From contig JALFWW010000011.1 in the NCBI GenBank assembly GCA_022786605.1, positions 1 to 36,921 on the forward strand: DNA of 36,921 bases. The letters run 5' to 3'. The notes beneath the pieces are model-generated. The model was given only the letters and a program-made list of their open reading frames with translations, did not search any database and was not told the origin of the DNA. Positions 14,797 through 22,521 of the stretch are shown here, piece by piece. Each line of letters starts with the position of its first letter. The stretch's first letter is position 1. Made by a program: the position numbers and the translations under genes. Origin of the DNA: Clostridia bacterium. Lineage in GTDB: Bacteria > Bacillota > Clostridia > Lachnospirales > Anaerotignaceae.

Positions 14797-16799
14797 TTTT
14801 TGCGTTAGCAGGCAATCAGAACTGCGGGAAAACCACTCTTTTCAACCAGCTGACAGGCTCTAACCAGCATGTCGGCAACTTTCCCGGCGTAACTGTAGAC
14901 CAGAAGGTTGGGCAGATGAAAAGCCAGCCGGACTGTTCCGTGGTGGACTTGCCGGGGATTTACTCTCTCAGACCTTATACAAACGAGGAAATCGTTACAA
15001 GAGATTTCCTGTTGAATGAAAAACCTGACGGCATCATCAACATCGTAGATGCCACCAATATTGAACGAAATCTGTATCTGACATTGCAGCTCATGGAAAT
15101 GCGGATTCCCATGGTTTTGGCACTGAATATGATGGACGAAGTCCGCAACAACGGCGGTACCATCAATGTGGAGAAAATGTCCGAAGCACTGGGCATTCCC
15201 GTGGTTCCCATCAGTGCTGCCAAAAATGAAGGGATCGAAGAACTGGTGCAGGCGGCAGTCCGTGTGGCAAAGGAGAAACGGACCACAAAGGTCATTGACT
15301 TCTGTAAACAAGGTCCTGTCCACCGCTGTATCCATTCCGTTTGTCACCAGATCGAAGACCATGCGGAAAAAGCTGGTTTGTCCGTGCGTTTTTCCTGCTC
15401 CAAACTCATCGAAAACGATACCCGTATCGTGGATATGCTTCAGCTGAGCCAGAACGAATTGGAACTGGTGGAACACAGTATCATCGAAATGGAAGCGGAA
15501 GCGGATATGGACAGAAACGCCGCACTGGCAGGTATGCGTTATGATTTCATCGAAAGCGTTTGCGCCGATACAGTCATCAAATGCGAGGAAAGCAAAGAGC
15601 ATATCCGCAGTGTGAAAATCGACAGCATTTTGACCCATAAATACTTTGCCATCCCTATATTCATATTGGTGATGTTTTTGGTGTTTTTCCTGACATTCAA
15701 CGTCTTTGGGGCAGTCCTCAGCGATTTGCTGTCCATGCTCATTGATGATATTACGGCATTGGTAGATAAAGGCTTGACGGCTTACGGCATCAACCCTGTG
15801 GTACACAGCTTGGTTATTGACGGTATCTTTGCCGGTGTGGGCAGTGTCCTCAGCTTCCTGCCTATCATCGTGGTACTGTTCTTCTTCCTGTCCATTCTGG
15901 AAGATACAGGCTATATGGCAAGAATTGCCTTTGTTATGGATAAACTGCTGCGTAAGATCGGTCTTTCCGGCAGAAGTATCGTGCCTTTGCTGGTGGGCTT
16001 CGGCTGTACGGTGCCTGCGGTCATGGCAAGCCGTACCCTTTCTTCGGAACGTGACCGCCGCATGACCATCATGCTGACACCTTTTATGAGCTGTTCTGCC
16101 AAGATTCCCATTTACGCGGTTTTTGCGGCGGCTTTCTTCCCCCATTATGCGGCACTGGTGATGATTGGCATGTACCTGACAGGTATCATCATCGGCATCA
16201 TTGTTGCGCTGATTTTTGACAGAACTGTATTTCAGGGCAAACCCATTCCTTTTGTAATGGAACTGCCCAACTATCGTTTCCCTTCCGCCAAAAGCGTACT
16301 GCTTTTGATGTGGGATAAGGCGAAAGACTTCTTACAGCGTGCCTTTACCATCATTTTCCTGGCAACGGTCATCATCTGGTTCCTCCAGAGCTTCGACAGT
16401 CGACTGAATGTGGTGACAGACAGTGCGGACAGCATTCTGGCAGCCATTGGGCATCTGCTGGCACCTTTGTTTGCGCCTCTGGGCTTTGACGACTGGCGTA
16501 TCCCCACAGCCCTGATCACTGGTTTTACAGCAAAAGAAGCCGTTATCAGTACATTGGGCGTATTGATGGGAACTTCCACAGCGGCATTGGGACCTGCGCT
16601 CCATACCCTCTTTACCCCTGTTTCCGCCATCAGTTTTCTGGTGTTCACACTGCTGTATACCCCTTGTGTGGCAGCCATCGCGGCAGTCAAACGGGAACTG
16701 GAATCTGGCTGGCTGGCATTGGGCGTTGTGATTTTGCAGTGCGTGGTGGCATGGTTGGCAGCCTTCGGCGTACATTTGCTTTTGGGCTTATTCGTATAA
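14793..16799 (+). CDS. feoB: Ferrous iron transporter B (first copy)
   Basis: A 668-residue GTP-dependent ferrous iron importer. The N-terminal GTPase domain has G1 GNQNCGKTT, G2 in GVTVDQ, G3 DLPGIYSL, G4 NMMD and G5-like SAAK. A helical linker follows to about residue 280. The membrane domain has the two Cys-bearing Gate motifs GFGCTVPAVMASRTL and MSCSAKIPIYAVF, as in enterobacterial FeoB. Length is normal for FeoB without loop insertions. Translationally coupled to feoA and followed after 13 bases by a Cys-rich mini-protein gene. Differs from the second FeoB at 17698 in the Gate motifs and in lacking its large extracellular loop. Confidence 0.95.
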   Translation: MIFALAGNQNCGKTTLFNQLTGSNQHVGNFPGVTVDQKVGQMKSQPDCSVVDLPGIYSLRPYTNEEIVTRDFLLNEKPDGIINIVDATNIERNLYLTLQLMEMRIPMVLALNMMDEVRNNGGTINVEKMSEALGIPVVPISAAKNEGIEELVQAAVRVAKEKRTTKVIDFCKQGPVHRCIHSVCHQIEDHAEKAGLSVRFSCSKLIENDTRIVDMLQLSQNELELVEHSIIEMEAEADMDRNAALAGMRYDFIESVCADTVIKCEESKEHIRSVKIDSILTHKYFAIPIFILVMFLVFFLTFNVFGAVLSDLLSMLIDDITALVDKGLTAYGINPVVHSLVIDGIFAGVGSVLSFLPIIVVLFFFLSILEDTGYMARIAFVMDKLLRKIGLSGRSIVPLLVGFGCTVPAVMASRTLSSERDRRMTIMLTPFMSCSAKIPIYAVFAAAFFPHYAALVMIGMYLTGIIIGIIVALIFDRTVFQGKPIPFVMELPNYRFPSAKSVLLLMWDKAKDFLQRAFTIIFLATVIIWFLQSFDSRLNVVTDSADSILAAIGHLLAPLFAPLGFDDWRIPTALITGFTAKEAVISTLGVLMGTSTAALGPALHTLFTPVSAISFLVFTLLYTPCVAAIAAVKRELESGWLALGVVILQCVVAWLAAFGVHLLLGLFV

Positions 16800-16812
16800 A
16801 AGGAGGGGGATT

Positions 16813-16947
16813 ATGAACCCTTTGGATATCATCATTTTGGCAGTCATCGCGGCAGCCATTATAGGGGCACTTGTGGCAGTGAAAAAACATAAGTGCGGTA
16901 CCTGTCATGGAGACTGCGGCAGCTGCGGCAAATGTGGCAAAAAATAA
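16813..16947 (+). CDS. FeoB-associated Cys-rich membrane protein (first copy)
   Basis: A 44-residue protein: one membrane helix (about residues 4-23) and a cytosolic tail with five cysteines (KCGTCHGDCGSCGKCG). AAGGAGGGG precedes the start. Such mini-proteins follow feoB in many Firmicutes and are thought to pass or hold iron on the inner side, like FeoC in enterobacteria, but without proof. Last gene of the first feo operon. Confidence 0.88.
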   Translation: MNPLDIIILAVIAAAIIGALVAVKKHKCGTCHGDCGSCGKCGKK

Positions 16948-16956
16948 GAAACAGTA

Positions 16957-16999
16957 AACAGACATGGATTTTTCGTGAAAGATTCGTGTCTGTTTTTTT
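16957..16999 (+). terminator. Terminator of the first feo operon
   Basis: Stem AAACAGACA / TGTCTGTTT with further ATCC-like pairing (GGAT / ATTC) and a run of seven T. Confidence 0.8.
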
Positions 17000-17051
17000 G
17001 TTGTGAAATCTGTTATAAATGGAAAAATTTGCAAAAACCAGAAAAAAGCTA

Positions 17052-17080
17052 TTGACAACTTTAGTTAGCAATGGTAAACT
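17052..17080 (+). promoter_or_regulatory. Promoter of the second feo operon
   Basis: TTGACA at 17052-17057 and TAAACT at 17075-17080, spacer 17. The -10 and most of the spacer form DtxR-type box 2. The same architecture recurs at 23400-23428. Confidence 0.8.
17064..17079. promoter_or_regulatory. DtxR-type box 2, overlapping the -10
   Basis: GTTAGCAATGGTAAAC. Left half perfect, right half GTAAAC in place of RCTAAC, because these bases also form the -10 TAAACT. Binding here would block RNA polymerase. Confidence 0.65.
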
Positions 17081-17091
17081 CTTTGCAGAAT

Positions 17092-17107
17092 GTTAGTTAA
17101 AACTAAC
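17092..17107. promoter_or_regulatory. DtxR-type box 3, perfect palindrome
   Basis: GTTAGTTAAAACTAAC, a perfect 16-bp palindrome 28 bases downstream of box 2. The identical sequence on the other strand forms box 6 at 22842. Confidence 0.75.
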
Positions 17108-17171
17108 GATTGTCTATCTCATCATCTGTAAGTATTAAAGGACGTGGCGAAGTATGGAAGGAGGAGTTCTG

Positions 17172-17381
17172 ATGCCTTTGGCACTGGCAAAAACAGGAGA
17201 AGTACAAACCATCAGAAAAATCAGCGGACGGGATGATACCAAACGGTTTCTGGAAAGTCTGGGATTTGTCATCGGCGGTCAGGTGACGGTGGTATCGGAA
17301 ATCAACGGCAATATGATCGTCAATGTAAAAGAATCCCGCGTAGCCATCAGCAAATCCATGGCAGCGCGTATCATGGTATAA
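17172..17381 (+). CDS. FeoA-domain protein (second copy, diverged)
   Basis: A 69-residue FeoA-like SH3 protein. KISGRDDTKRFLESLGFVIGGQVTVVSEINGNMIVNVKESRVAISKSMAARI follows the FeoA fold pattern, but the usual GDP-(I/V)-E-(I/V) strand and the RGY motif are replaced (GNMIVNVKESRVAIS). The start at 17172 follows GGAAGGAGG; an upstream in-frame ATG at 17154 has no ribosome site of its own. It is first in an operon with a more normal FeoA 12 bases later. Its partner could be FeoB2. Confidence 0.85.
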   Translation: MPLALAKTGEVQTIRKISGRDDTKRFLESLGFVIGGQVTVVSEINGNMIVNVKESRVAISKSMAARIMV

Positions 17382-17393
17382 GGAAGTGACAAT

Positions 17394-17624
17394 ATGGAAG
17401 GGACAAAGACATTAAAACAGGCAAAAATCGGCGAGAAAGTGACGGTAGTGAAGCTGACAGGCGAAGGCGCTGTCAAACGCCGCATCATGGATATGGGCAT
17501 CACAAAAGGCACAGAGATTTTTGTCAGAAAAGTAGCGCCTCTCGGGGATCCTGTGGAGGTTACAGTCAGAGGATATGAACTTTCCCTCAGAAAGGCTGAC
17601 GCGGAAATGATTGCAGTCAGATGA
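17394..17624 (+). CDS. feoA: Ferrous iron transport protein A (third copy)
   Basis: A 76-residue FeoA with the full pattern: KIGEKVTVVKLTGEGAVKRRIMDMGITKGTEIFVRKVAPLGDPVEVTVRGYELSLRKADA. AAGGAAGTGAC precedes the start. It is separated from FeoB2 by 73 bases that hold a hairpin with T-run and a regulator box, which is unlike the tight feoA-feoB coupling of the first system. Confidence 0.94.
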   Translation: MEGTKTLKQAKIGEKVTVVKLTGEGAVKRRIMDMGITKGTEIFVRKVAPLGDPVEVTVRGYELSLRKADAEMIAVR

Positions 17625-17625
17625 T

Positions 17626-17651
17626 TGGTTCGTGAGAACGAGCCATTTTTT
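17626..17651 (+). terminator. Intra-operon hairpin with T-run between feoA and feoB2
   Basis: Eight-pair stem TGGTTCGT / ACGAGCCA (one T-G pair) with a GAGA tetraloop and six T. It should terminate part of the transcripts before feoB2, so FeoA pairs would be made in excess of FeoB2. Confidence 0.7.
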
Positions 17652-17661
17652 CTGGCAGAGA

Positions 17662-17677
17662 GTTAGGAATGACTAAC
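17662..17677. promoter_or_regulatory. DtxR-type box 4 before feoB2
   Basis: GTTAGGAATGACTAAC, five-base perfect arms with a six-base centre, just before the feoB2 ribosome site. I find no convincing promoter beside it, so it may act as a roadblock or as part of a weak promoter. Confidence 0.6.
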
Positions 17678-17697
17678 GAGTAGGAAGGAGATACAAC

Positions 17698-20130
17698 ATG
17701 GGCATGAAGATTGCGCTTGCCGGAAACCCCAACTGCGGCAAGACCACATTGTTTAACGCATTGACAGGCTCCAACCAGTTTGTGGGGAACTGGCCGGGGG
17801 TAACTGTAGAGAAAAAAGAAGGGAAACTCAAAGGCAACAAAGAAGTGACCATCATGGACTTGCCGGGCATTTATTCCCTTTCTCCCTATACACTGGAAGA
17901 AGTGGTGGCAAGAAATTACCTCATTGGTGAAAGACCCGACGGGATTTTGAACATCATCGACGGTACCAATCTGGAAAGAAACCTGTATCTGACCACACAG
18001 CTGACAGAACTGGGGATTCCTGTTGTGGTTGCCATCAATATGATGGATGTTGTGGAAAAGAACGGTGACAAAATCGACGTGGAACGTCTTTCCAAGGAAC
18101 TGGGCTGCAAAGTGGTGCAGATTTCCGCGCTGAAAGGCACTGGGGTCAAAGAAGCGGCAGAAGCGGCTGTGGAAGCGGCGGCAAGAGAAAGCAGCGCGCC
18201 CCAGCATACATTCGCGCCGGAAGTAGAAGGCGCACTCAATGACATCGCGGCAAAACTGGAGGATGTATCTCCGGCGCTGAAACGGTTCTATGCCATCAAG
18301 CTTTTTGAGCGGGATGAAAAAATCATGGAACAGCTGGAAAAAGCCCCCGATGTGGAAAACATCATCAAGAAAACAGAAGACCTGCTGGATGATGACAGCG
18401 AAAGCATCATCACCAATGAGCGTTATGTGTACATCGGCGAAATGATCCAGCATTGCTACACCAAAAAGAATAAAGGCGGCATGTCTACCTCCGATAAAAT
18501 CGATCAGGTGGTGACAAACCGTTTCTTGGCATTGCCCATTTTCGCGGTAGTTATGTTTATCGTATATTATTTCTCTGTTACCACAGTGGGTACCATGGCA
18601 ACAGACTGGACAAATGACGGACTGTTTGGCGATGGCTTCTATCTCTTTGGCAACGGCAGAGCGGAATATGAAGCGGCAAATGAAGCATATACACTGGAAA
18701 CACAGAAGATTGACGCATTTTTGGCAGCGGCAACAGAAGCCGGTGTAGATACGGAACTGGCAGAAACGGACCCTGTGGCATTTCTGGCAGAAACTGCTGG
18801 CGTACAGACTGTGCTGGAAGTAACAGACGAGGAAGGCAATGTGACAAAAACACTGGCTGTGACAGCGGCGGATTATGAAGCGGCGCTCACAGCGGAAGAG
18901 CCTGCCACAGAGGACTTCGGCACATGGGTGCCAGGCATTCCCGTTCTGGTTGGCAACGCACTGGAAAAACTGAACGTAGCGGGCTGGATGAACAGTCTGA
19001 TTCTGGATGGTATCGTTGCGGGTGTCGGTGCGGTTCTGGGCTTTGTGCCGCAGATGCTGGTGCTGTTTATCTTCCTTGCGTTCTTGGAAGGCTGCGGTTA
19101 TATGGCACGTATTGCCTTCATCATGGACAGAATTTTCCGCAAATTCGGTTTGAGCGGCAAATCCTTCATTCCGATGCTCATTGGTACTGGCTGCGGTGTG
19201 CCTGGCGTGATGGCGTCCCGTACCATTGAAAGTGACCGGGACCGGAAAATGACTATCATGACGACCACATTCATTCCCTGCGGTGCGAAACTGCCGATCA
19301 TCGCTCTGATTTCAGGGGCATTGTTCGGCGGCGCGGCATGGGTAGCGCCAAGCGCTTACTTTGTGGGCATTGCGGCAATCATCGTTTCCGGCATCATTCT
19401 GAAGAAAACAACCATGTTCGCAGGTGATCCTGCTCCTTTCGTTATGGAGCTTCCTGCTTATCATCTGCCCACTGTTGGCAGTGTCCTGCGCAGCATGTGG
19501 GAAAGAGGTTCCTCTTTCATCAAAAAAGCAGGTACCATCATCCTGCTGTCCACCATTGTCATTTGGTTCCTGTCTAACTTCGGTTTCACAGAAAACGGCT
19601 TTGGTATGGTGGATGACCTGAGCAACGGTCTGCTGGCAAATGTAGGTTCTGCAGTGGCTTGGATTTTCAGTCCTCTGGGCTGGGGCAACTGGCAGTCCGC
19701 AGTGGCAGCGGTAACAGGTCTGGTGGCAAAAGAAAACGTTGTGGCAACTTTCGGTCAGCTTTTCGGCTTTGCGGAAGTAGCGGAAAATGGTGCGGAATAC
19801 TGGGGCACACTGGCAACATTCTTCACCCCTGCGGCAGCTTATGGCTTCTTGGTATTCAACCTGTTGTGCGCGCCTTGTTTCGCGGCCATCGGTGCCATCA
19901 AACGGGAAATGAACAACGCGAAATGGACATGGTTCGCTCTGGGCTATCAGACCATCTTCGCATATCTGGTTGCGTTCTGTGTGTACCAGATCGGCACTGT
20001 GGTAACAGGGGCAGGTACATTCGGTATCGGAACGGTTCTGGCAGTGGCAGTAGTAGTAGGATTTTTATATCTGCTGTTCCGTCCCGATAAAGCAAGCAGA
20101 AAAGTCAGCAAAAAAGAAGTGACAGCGTAA
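17698..20130 (+). CDS. feoB: Ferrous iron transporter B (second copy, with long extracellular loop)
   Basis: An 810-residue FeoB. GTPase motifs: GNPNCGKTT, GVTVEKKEG, DLPGIYSL, NMMD and SALKG. The Gate motifs are GTGCGVPGVMASRTIE and IPCGAKLPIIAL, distinct from the first copy and typical of the clostridial long-FeoB group. Between the first membrane segment (about 280-297) and the second lies an insert of roughly 100 residues (about 304-405), rich in Ala, Glu and Thr (for example KIDAFLAAATEAGVDTELAE). It is predicted to lie outside the cell. GGAAGGAG precedes the start. Followed by its own Cys-rich mini-protein. Metal choice (iron or manganese) cannot be read from sequence. Confidence 0.94.
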   Translation: MGMKIALAGNPNCGKTTLFNALTGSNQFVGNWPGVTVEKKEGKLKGNKEVTIMDLPGIYSLSPYTLEEVVARNYLIGERPDGILNIIDGTNLERNLYLTTQLTELGIPVVVAINMMDVVEKNGDKIDVERLSKELGCKVVQISALKGTGVKEAAEAAVEAAARESSAPQHTFAPEVEGALNDIAAKLEDVSPALKRFYAIKLFERDEKIMEQLEKAPDVENIIKKTEDLLDDDSESIITNERYVYIGEMIQHCYTKKNKGGMSTSDKIDQVVTNRFLALPIFAVVMFIVYYFSVTTVGTMATDWTNDGLFGDGFYLFGNGRAEYEAANEAYTLETQKIDAFLAAATEAGVDTELAETDPVAFLAETAGVQTVLEVTDEEGNVTKTLAVTAADYEAALTAEEPATEDFGTWVPGIPVLVGNALEKLNVAGWMNSLILDGIVAGVGAVLGFVPQMLVLFIFLAFLEGCGYMARIAFIMDRIFRKFGLSGKSFIPMLIGTGCGVPGVMASRTIESDRDRKMTIMTTTFIPCGAKLPIIALISGALFGGAAWVAPSAYFVGIAAIIVSGIILKKTTMFAGDPAPFVMELPAYHLPTVGSVLRSMWERGSSFIKKAGTIILLSTIVIWFLSNFGFTENGFGMVDDLSNGLLANVGSAVAWIFSPLGWGNWQSAVAAVTGLVAKENVVATFGQLFGFAEVAENGAEYWGTLATFFTPAAAYGFLVFNLLCAPCFAAIGAIKREMNNAKWTWFALGYQTIFAYLVAFCVYQIGTVVTGAGTFGIGTVLAVAVVVGFLYLLFRPDKASRKVSKKEVTA

Positions 20131-20149
20131 ACAGAAAGGAGTGCGGCAC

Positions 20150-20287
20150 ATGGGAACATGGATCGTAGGCGCGGTACTTGTGGCAGTGGTTGCTGCCGCA
20201 GTCTATAAACTGCGCAAAGACAAAAAAGAAGGCAAAGGCTGCGGCGGAGACTGCGGTTCCTGCGGCGGACATTGCCATCATCATTAA
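20150..20287 (+). CDS. FeoB-associated Cys-rich membrane protein (second copy)
   Basis: A 45-residue protein with one membrane helix (about 4-19), a basic stretch (KLRKDKKEGK) and a tail CGGDCGSCGGHCHHH with four cysteines and four histidines. AAAGGAGTG precedes the start. It resembles the first copy at 16813 but has a His-rich end, which may alter metal handling. Last gene of the second feo operon. Confidence 0.88.
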   Translation: MGTWIVGAVLVAVVAAAVYKLRKDKKEGKGCGGDCGSCGGHCHHH

Positions 20288-20311
20288 ATAAAACTGCATA
20301 CACCTTCTCTT

Positions 20312-20352
20312 AAAAACCAGACAGGACAAATGTTCTGTCTGGTTTTGTTTTT
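20312..20352 (+). terminator. Terminator of the second feo operon
   Basis: Stem AAAACCAGACAG / CTGTCTGGTTTT with a short loop, then GTTTTT. Confidence 0.88.
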
Positions 20353-20379
20353 GGGAAAGAAAGTGATTTGTATGCATGG

Positions 20380-21263
20380 ATAAAAAGCGGTGTATTTTCG
20401 CTATGCAAACTTTGACTTTGTGTATATGTCCTATTTTGGTATGGGGCGGTCAGCAGGAAGGTGGGGAACGCATCGGGAAACAGATTGATGATGGGAAAGC
20501 TTTGATGGCGTACAGAGAGCAGACGGAATCCGCTTTTTGTTTTGCGCTGACATGCCTCGCTGCAACCATATCCGCTGGATATGAATCGGTATTCCGCTGA
20601 TCATCTTGTGCCCGGTAAGGTCTGTGTTATGAAAGGAAGAACAAAGAAAGGGGATAGATGGTAGATTTTCTGGAAAATCTGCCGTTCTCTGTGTTCGATA
20701 TCCCAAAAGCCCAGAGAGATCATGATGGACAGGGAAGGGGAATCTGAAAGCAGGAACAGGAAAGAAGCCCTGAGAAATGGATAAGAGGAGGGCAGAAAGA
20801 CGCAGTTCTCTGGGAGGACAGTATGGGCTTTGGAGGTTTTGGAATGACCAGTATTTCACGGCAAACCACTGCCTTTGTCCTATTGTGAGGCGCAAACAGG
20901 TGTCTGGCAGACAAATGAGATGTATGTGAAAGGACGATAAATGATATTGGTTCATGGCAAGGTGAAAGGCTGCTGGAAAGACCTGCTGAAAGCATTGGTG
21001 GCAAAATGCCAGATTTCGGCTTGCCAGCAGCAGGATCTGGAGATACTGCCAGAAGCGGAAGGAAAAAAGATATACGATCAAAACGACCAGTAGACTAGCG
21101 GCTGGAACATCCCCTAAAAAAGACGCTGAAAATGTCATTGCGCTTATTTGCACTGGAGCCTGTAAACAGATATTGCGGTTGATCACGGTGATTATATGGG
21201 TGGAGGCATTAATCAATGGAAGATATAGAACAAACATTATAAGAAAAGGAAAAACACCAAAGA
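20380..21263. other. Gene-poor region, possibly an eroded gene
   Basis: I recognise no gene here. All three plus-strand frames are broken by frequent stops. The plus strand is purine-rich like a coding strand (for example around 20700-20800), so a decayed plus-strand gene is possible, but no fragment matches a family I know. A 268-codon open frame on the minus strand (20431-21237) is rich in His, Leu, Ser and Pro as expected for an antisense shadow and has no convincing ribosome site. Confidence 0.5.
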
Positions 21264-21266
21264 GAG

Positions 21267-21298
21267 AAGGCCGTGAAACCGAAGTTTCACAGCCTTTT
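21267..21298. terminator. Hairpin downstream of the flavodoxin gene
   Basis: Stem AAGGC-GTGAAAC / GTTTCAC-GCCTT with a CGAA loop. On the plus strand it is followed by TTTTT; on the minus strand by a looser CTTCTCTCTTT. It may end the minus-strand flavodoxin operon, though its better T-run faces the plus strand. Confidence 0.65.
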
Positions 21299-21429
21299 TG
21301 TGTAAGAAGGTATGTGTGTTTTATTATAGAATACAGAAGGATTGGTTGTATTCTTTATGGATAGTGTATCACAGAAAATGTCATTGGTTTCCGATATATA
21401 GGGTGTGTGAAGCGGAAACCTTTATGGAA

Positions 21430-21846
21430 TCAGTAAGCGGCGAACTTTTCACCGTATGCTTTGCAGTTTGCTTTGCCGTCAGCGTCGGGCATGCCGCAAA
21501 CGATGAGACCATCGTCAAACAGGTTTGCGCCAGCCTTTGCGCATCTGTCTTCCCAGTCGCGCATCCACTGACCGTCGCCCCAGCCATAGGAGCCGAAGAG
21601 GGCAACTTTTTTGCCTTTCAGACTGCTTTCCACAGCAGTGAAGAAAGGTTCAAATTCAGCTTCTTCCAATACTTCATCGCCCATAGCCGCGCAGCCGAAA
21701 GCGATCTTGTCGTAATCTGCTACGTTACCATGAAAAGCATCTACGGAAAAAACTTCAGCATCGGTGCCAATACCAGCGGCAATTTCATTTGCCATGACAG
21801 CGGTATTGCCGGTGCCGCTCCAATAGATTACAGCAATTTTACTCAT
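21430..21846 (-). CDS. Flavodoxin
   Basis: A 138-residue short-chain flavodoxin, an FMN electron carrier that replaces ferredoxin when iron is scarce. The phosphate-binding loop YWSGTGNTAVMA (residues 8-19) is present, as are FGCAAMGDE and the FMN-ring loop FGSYGWGDGQWM. AAGGAGG precedes the start (minus strand). It lies 49 bases after the DUF3793 gene, with which it likely forms an operon preceded by DtxR-type box 5. Its place in an iron regulon fits its role. Confidence 0.95.
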   Translation of the reverse strand: MSKIAVIYWSGTGNTAVMANEIAAGIGTDAEVFSVDAFHGNVADYDKIAFGCAAMGDEVLEEAEFEPFFTAVESSLKGKKVALFGSYGWGDGQWMRDWEDRCAKAGANLFDDGLIVCGMPDADGKANCKAYGEKFAAY

Positions 21847-21895
21847 TAAAAGTCCTCCTTTTTTCTGAAAAAAGTTCTGAAAAATATGTATCTGT

Positions 21896-22468
21896 TCAGG
21901 CTGTGCCCAAGAGGGAGAGTATGGACGTGCCTGCAGTTACCTGTTCCATCATCTGGTCCCGACAGTCACGGTAGCACTGGAAAATACGCAGCGCCCGTTT
22001 TTCATCGCCGTAGACCTTCCAAAATCCAACGCATTTGTAATTCTGTCCTTTTTCCCGGATGAAAGCAAATACGTCGGCAGGGGGATAGCCCAGAAAAAAT
22101 CCGATTTCATGAGGAAAATCACTGCCTGCCTGCATACGCTTGCGCAGATGGGCAAGGGTTTCGGTCATGGCGTCTTTTTTGCCGATGCGGACAGGATAGC
22201 CAAGGGAAATAAGATAATCCCGTACATGGGGTACCCGCAGATACCGCATCATGGCTTTCTGACGATAAACCATGAGAAATACACGCTTTTTGCAGCTGTA
22301 GAGATAAACGATGCAAATGCCTTTTTCTGCCAGTTTTTTGCCATAGAGGGCAATTTCTTCTCTGCATTTTGGCAGGAGAGAAAGGGGCAGGGAAAACAGA
22401 TTGGATTGCTTTCTGCCCAGCAAGGTAGGGGCGGCGTGATGGATCAGCTCTGCTTCAAAATCAGACAT
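21896..22468 (-). CDS. DUF3793 family protein
   Basis: A 190-residue cytosolic protein matching the DUF3793 family by its opening (FEAELIHHAAPTLLGRKQSNLFSL), the central YLYSCKKRVFLMVYR, and the stretch FPHEIGFFLGYPPADVFAFI. Proteins of this family are common in anaerobic Firmicutes next to flavodoxin and Feo genes; no function is established to my knowledge. The start at 22468 follows AAAGGAGG; the frame is open 11 codons further, across the box. Upstream lies DtxR-type box 5. An involvement in iron or haem handling is likely from context alone. Confidence 0.82.
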   Translation of the reverse strand: MSDFEAELIHHAAPTLLGRKQSNLFSLPLSLLPKCREEIALYGKKLAEKGICIVYLYSCKKRVFLMVYRQKAMMRYLRVPHVRDYLISLGYPVRIGKKDAMTETLAHLRKRMQAGSDFPHEIGFFLGYPPADVFAFIREKGQNYKCVGFWKVYGDEKRALRIFQCYRDCRDQMMEQVTAGTSILSLLGTA

Positions 22469-22492
22469 GGGAATCCTCCTTTCTATAGAAAT

Positions 22493-22508
22493 GTTAGCCA
22501 TTGCTAAC
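22493..22508. promoter_or_regulatory. DtxR-type box 5 (DUF3793-flavodoxin)
   Basis: GTTAGCCATTGCTAAC. Read on the minus strand it is GTTAGCAATGGCTAAC, only two bases different from box 2. It lies about 25 bases before the DUF3793 start. The promoter is not clear. Confidence 0.75.
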
Positions 22509-22521
22509 TAATGCCGAAAAA

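Noticed and set aside
14805..16145. 446-codon minus-strand open frame
   Set aside because: Lies fully opposite feoB1, which is certain from its motifs.
20376..20600. 74-codon plus-strand open frame after the second feo operon
   Set aside because: Poor ribosome site, no promoter, no recognisable family; it follows a strong terminator.
20431..21237. 268-codon open frame on the minus strand
   Set aside because: No ribosome site, no recognisable domain, His/Ser/Pro/Leu-rich composition; more likely the shadow of an eroded plus-strand region.
21298..21849. 183-codon plus-strand open frame
   Set aside because: Lies opposite the flavodoxin gene, which has clear motifs and a ribosome site.
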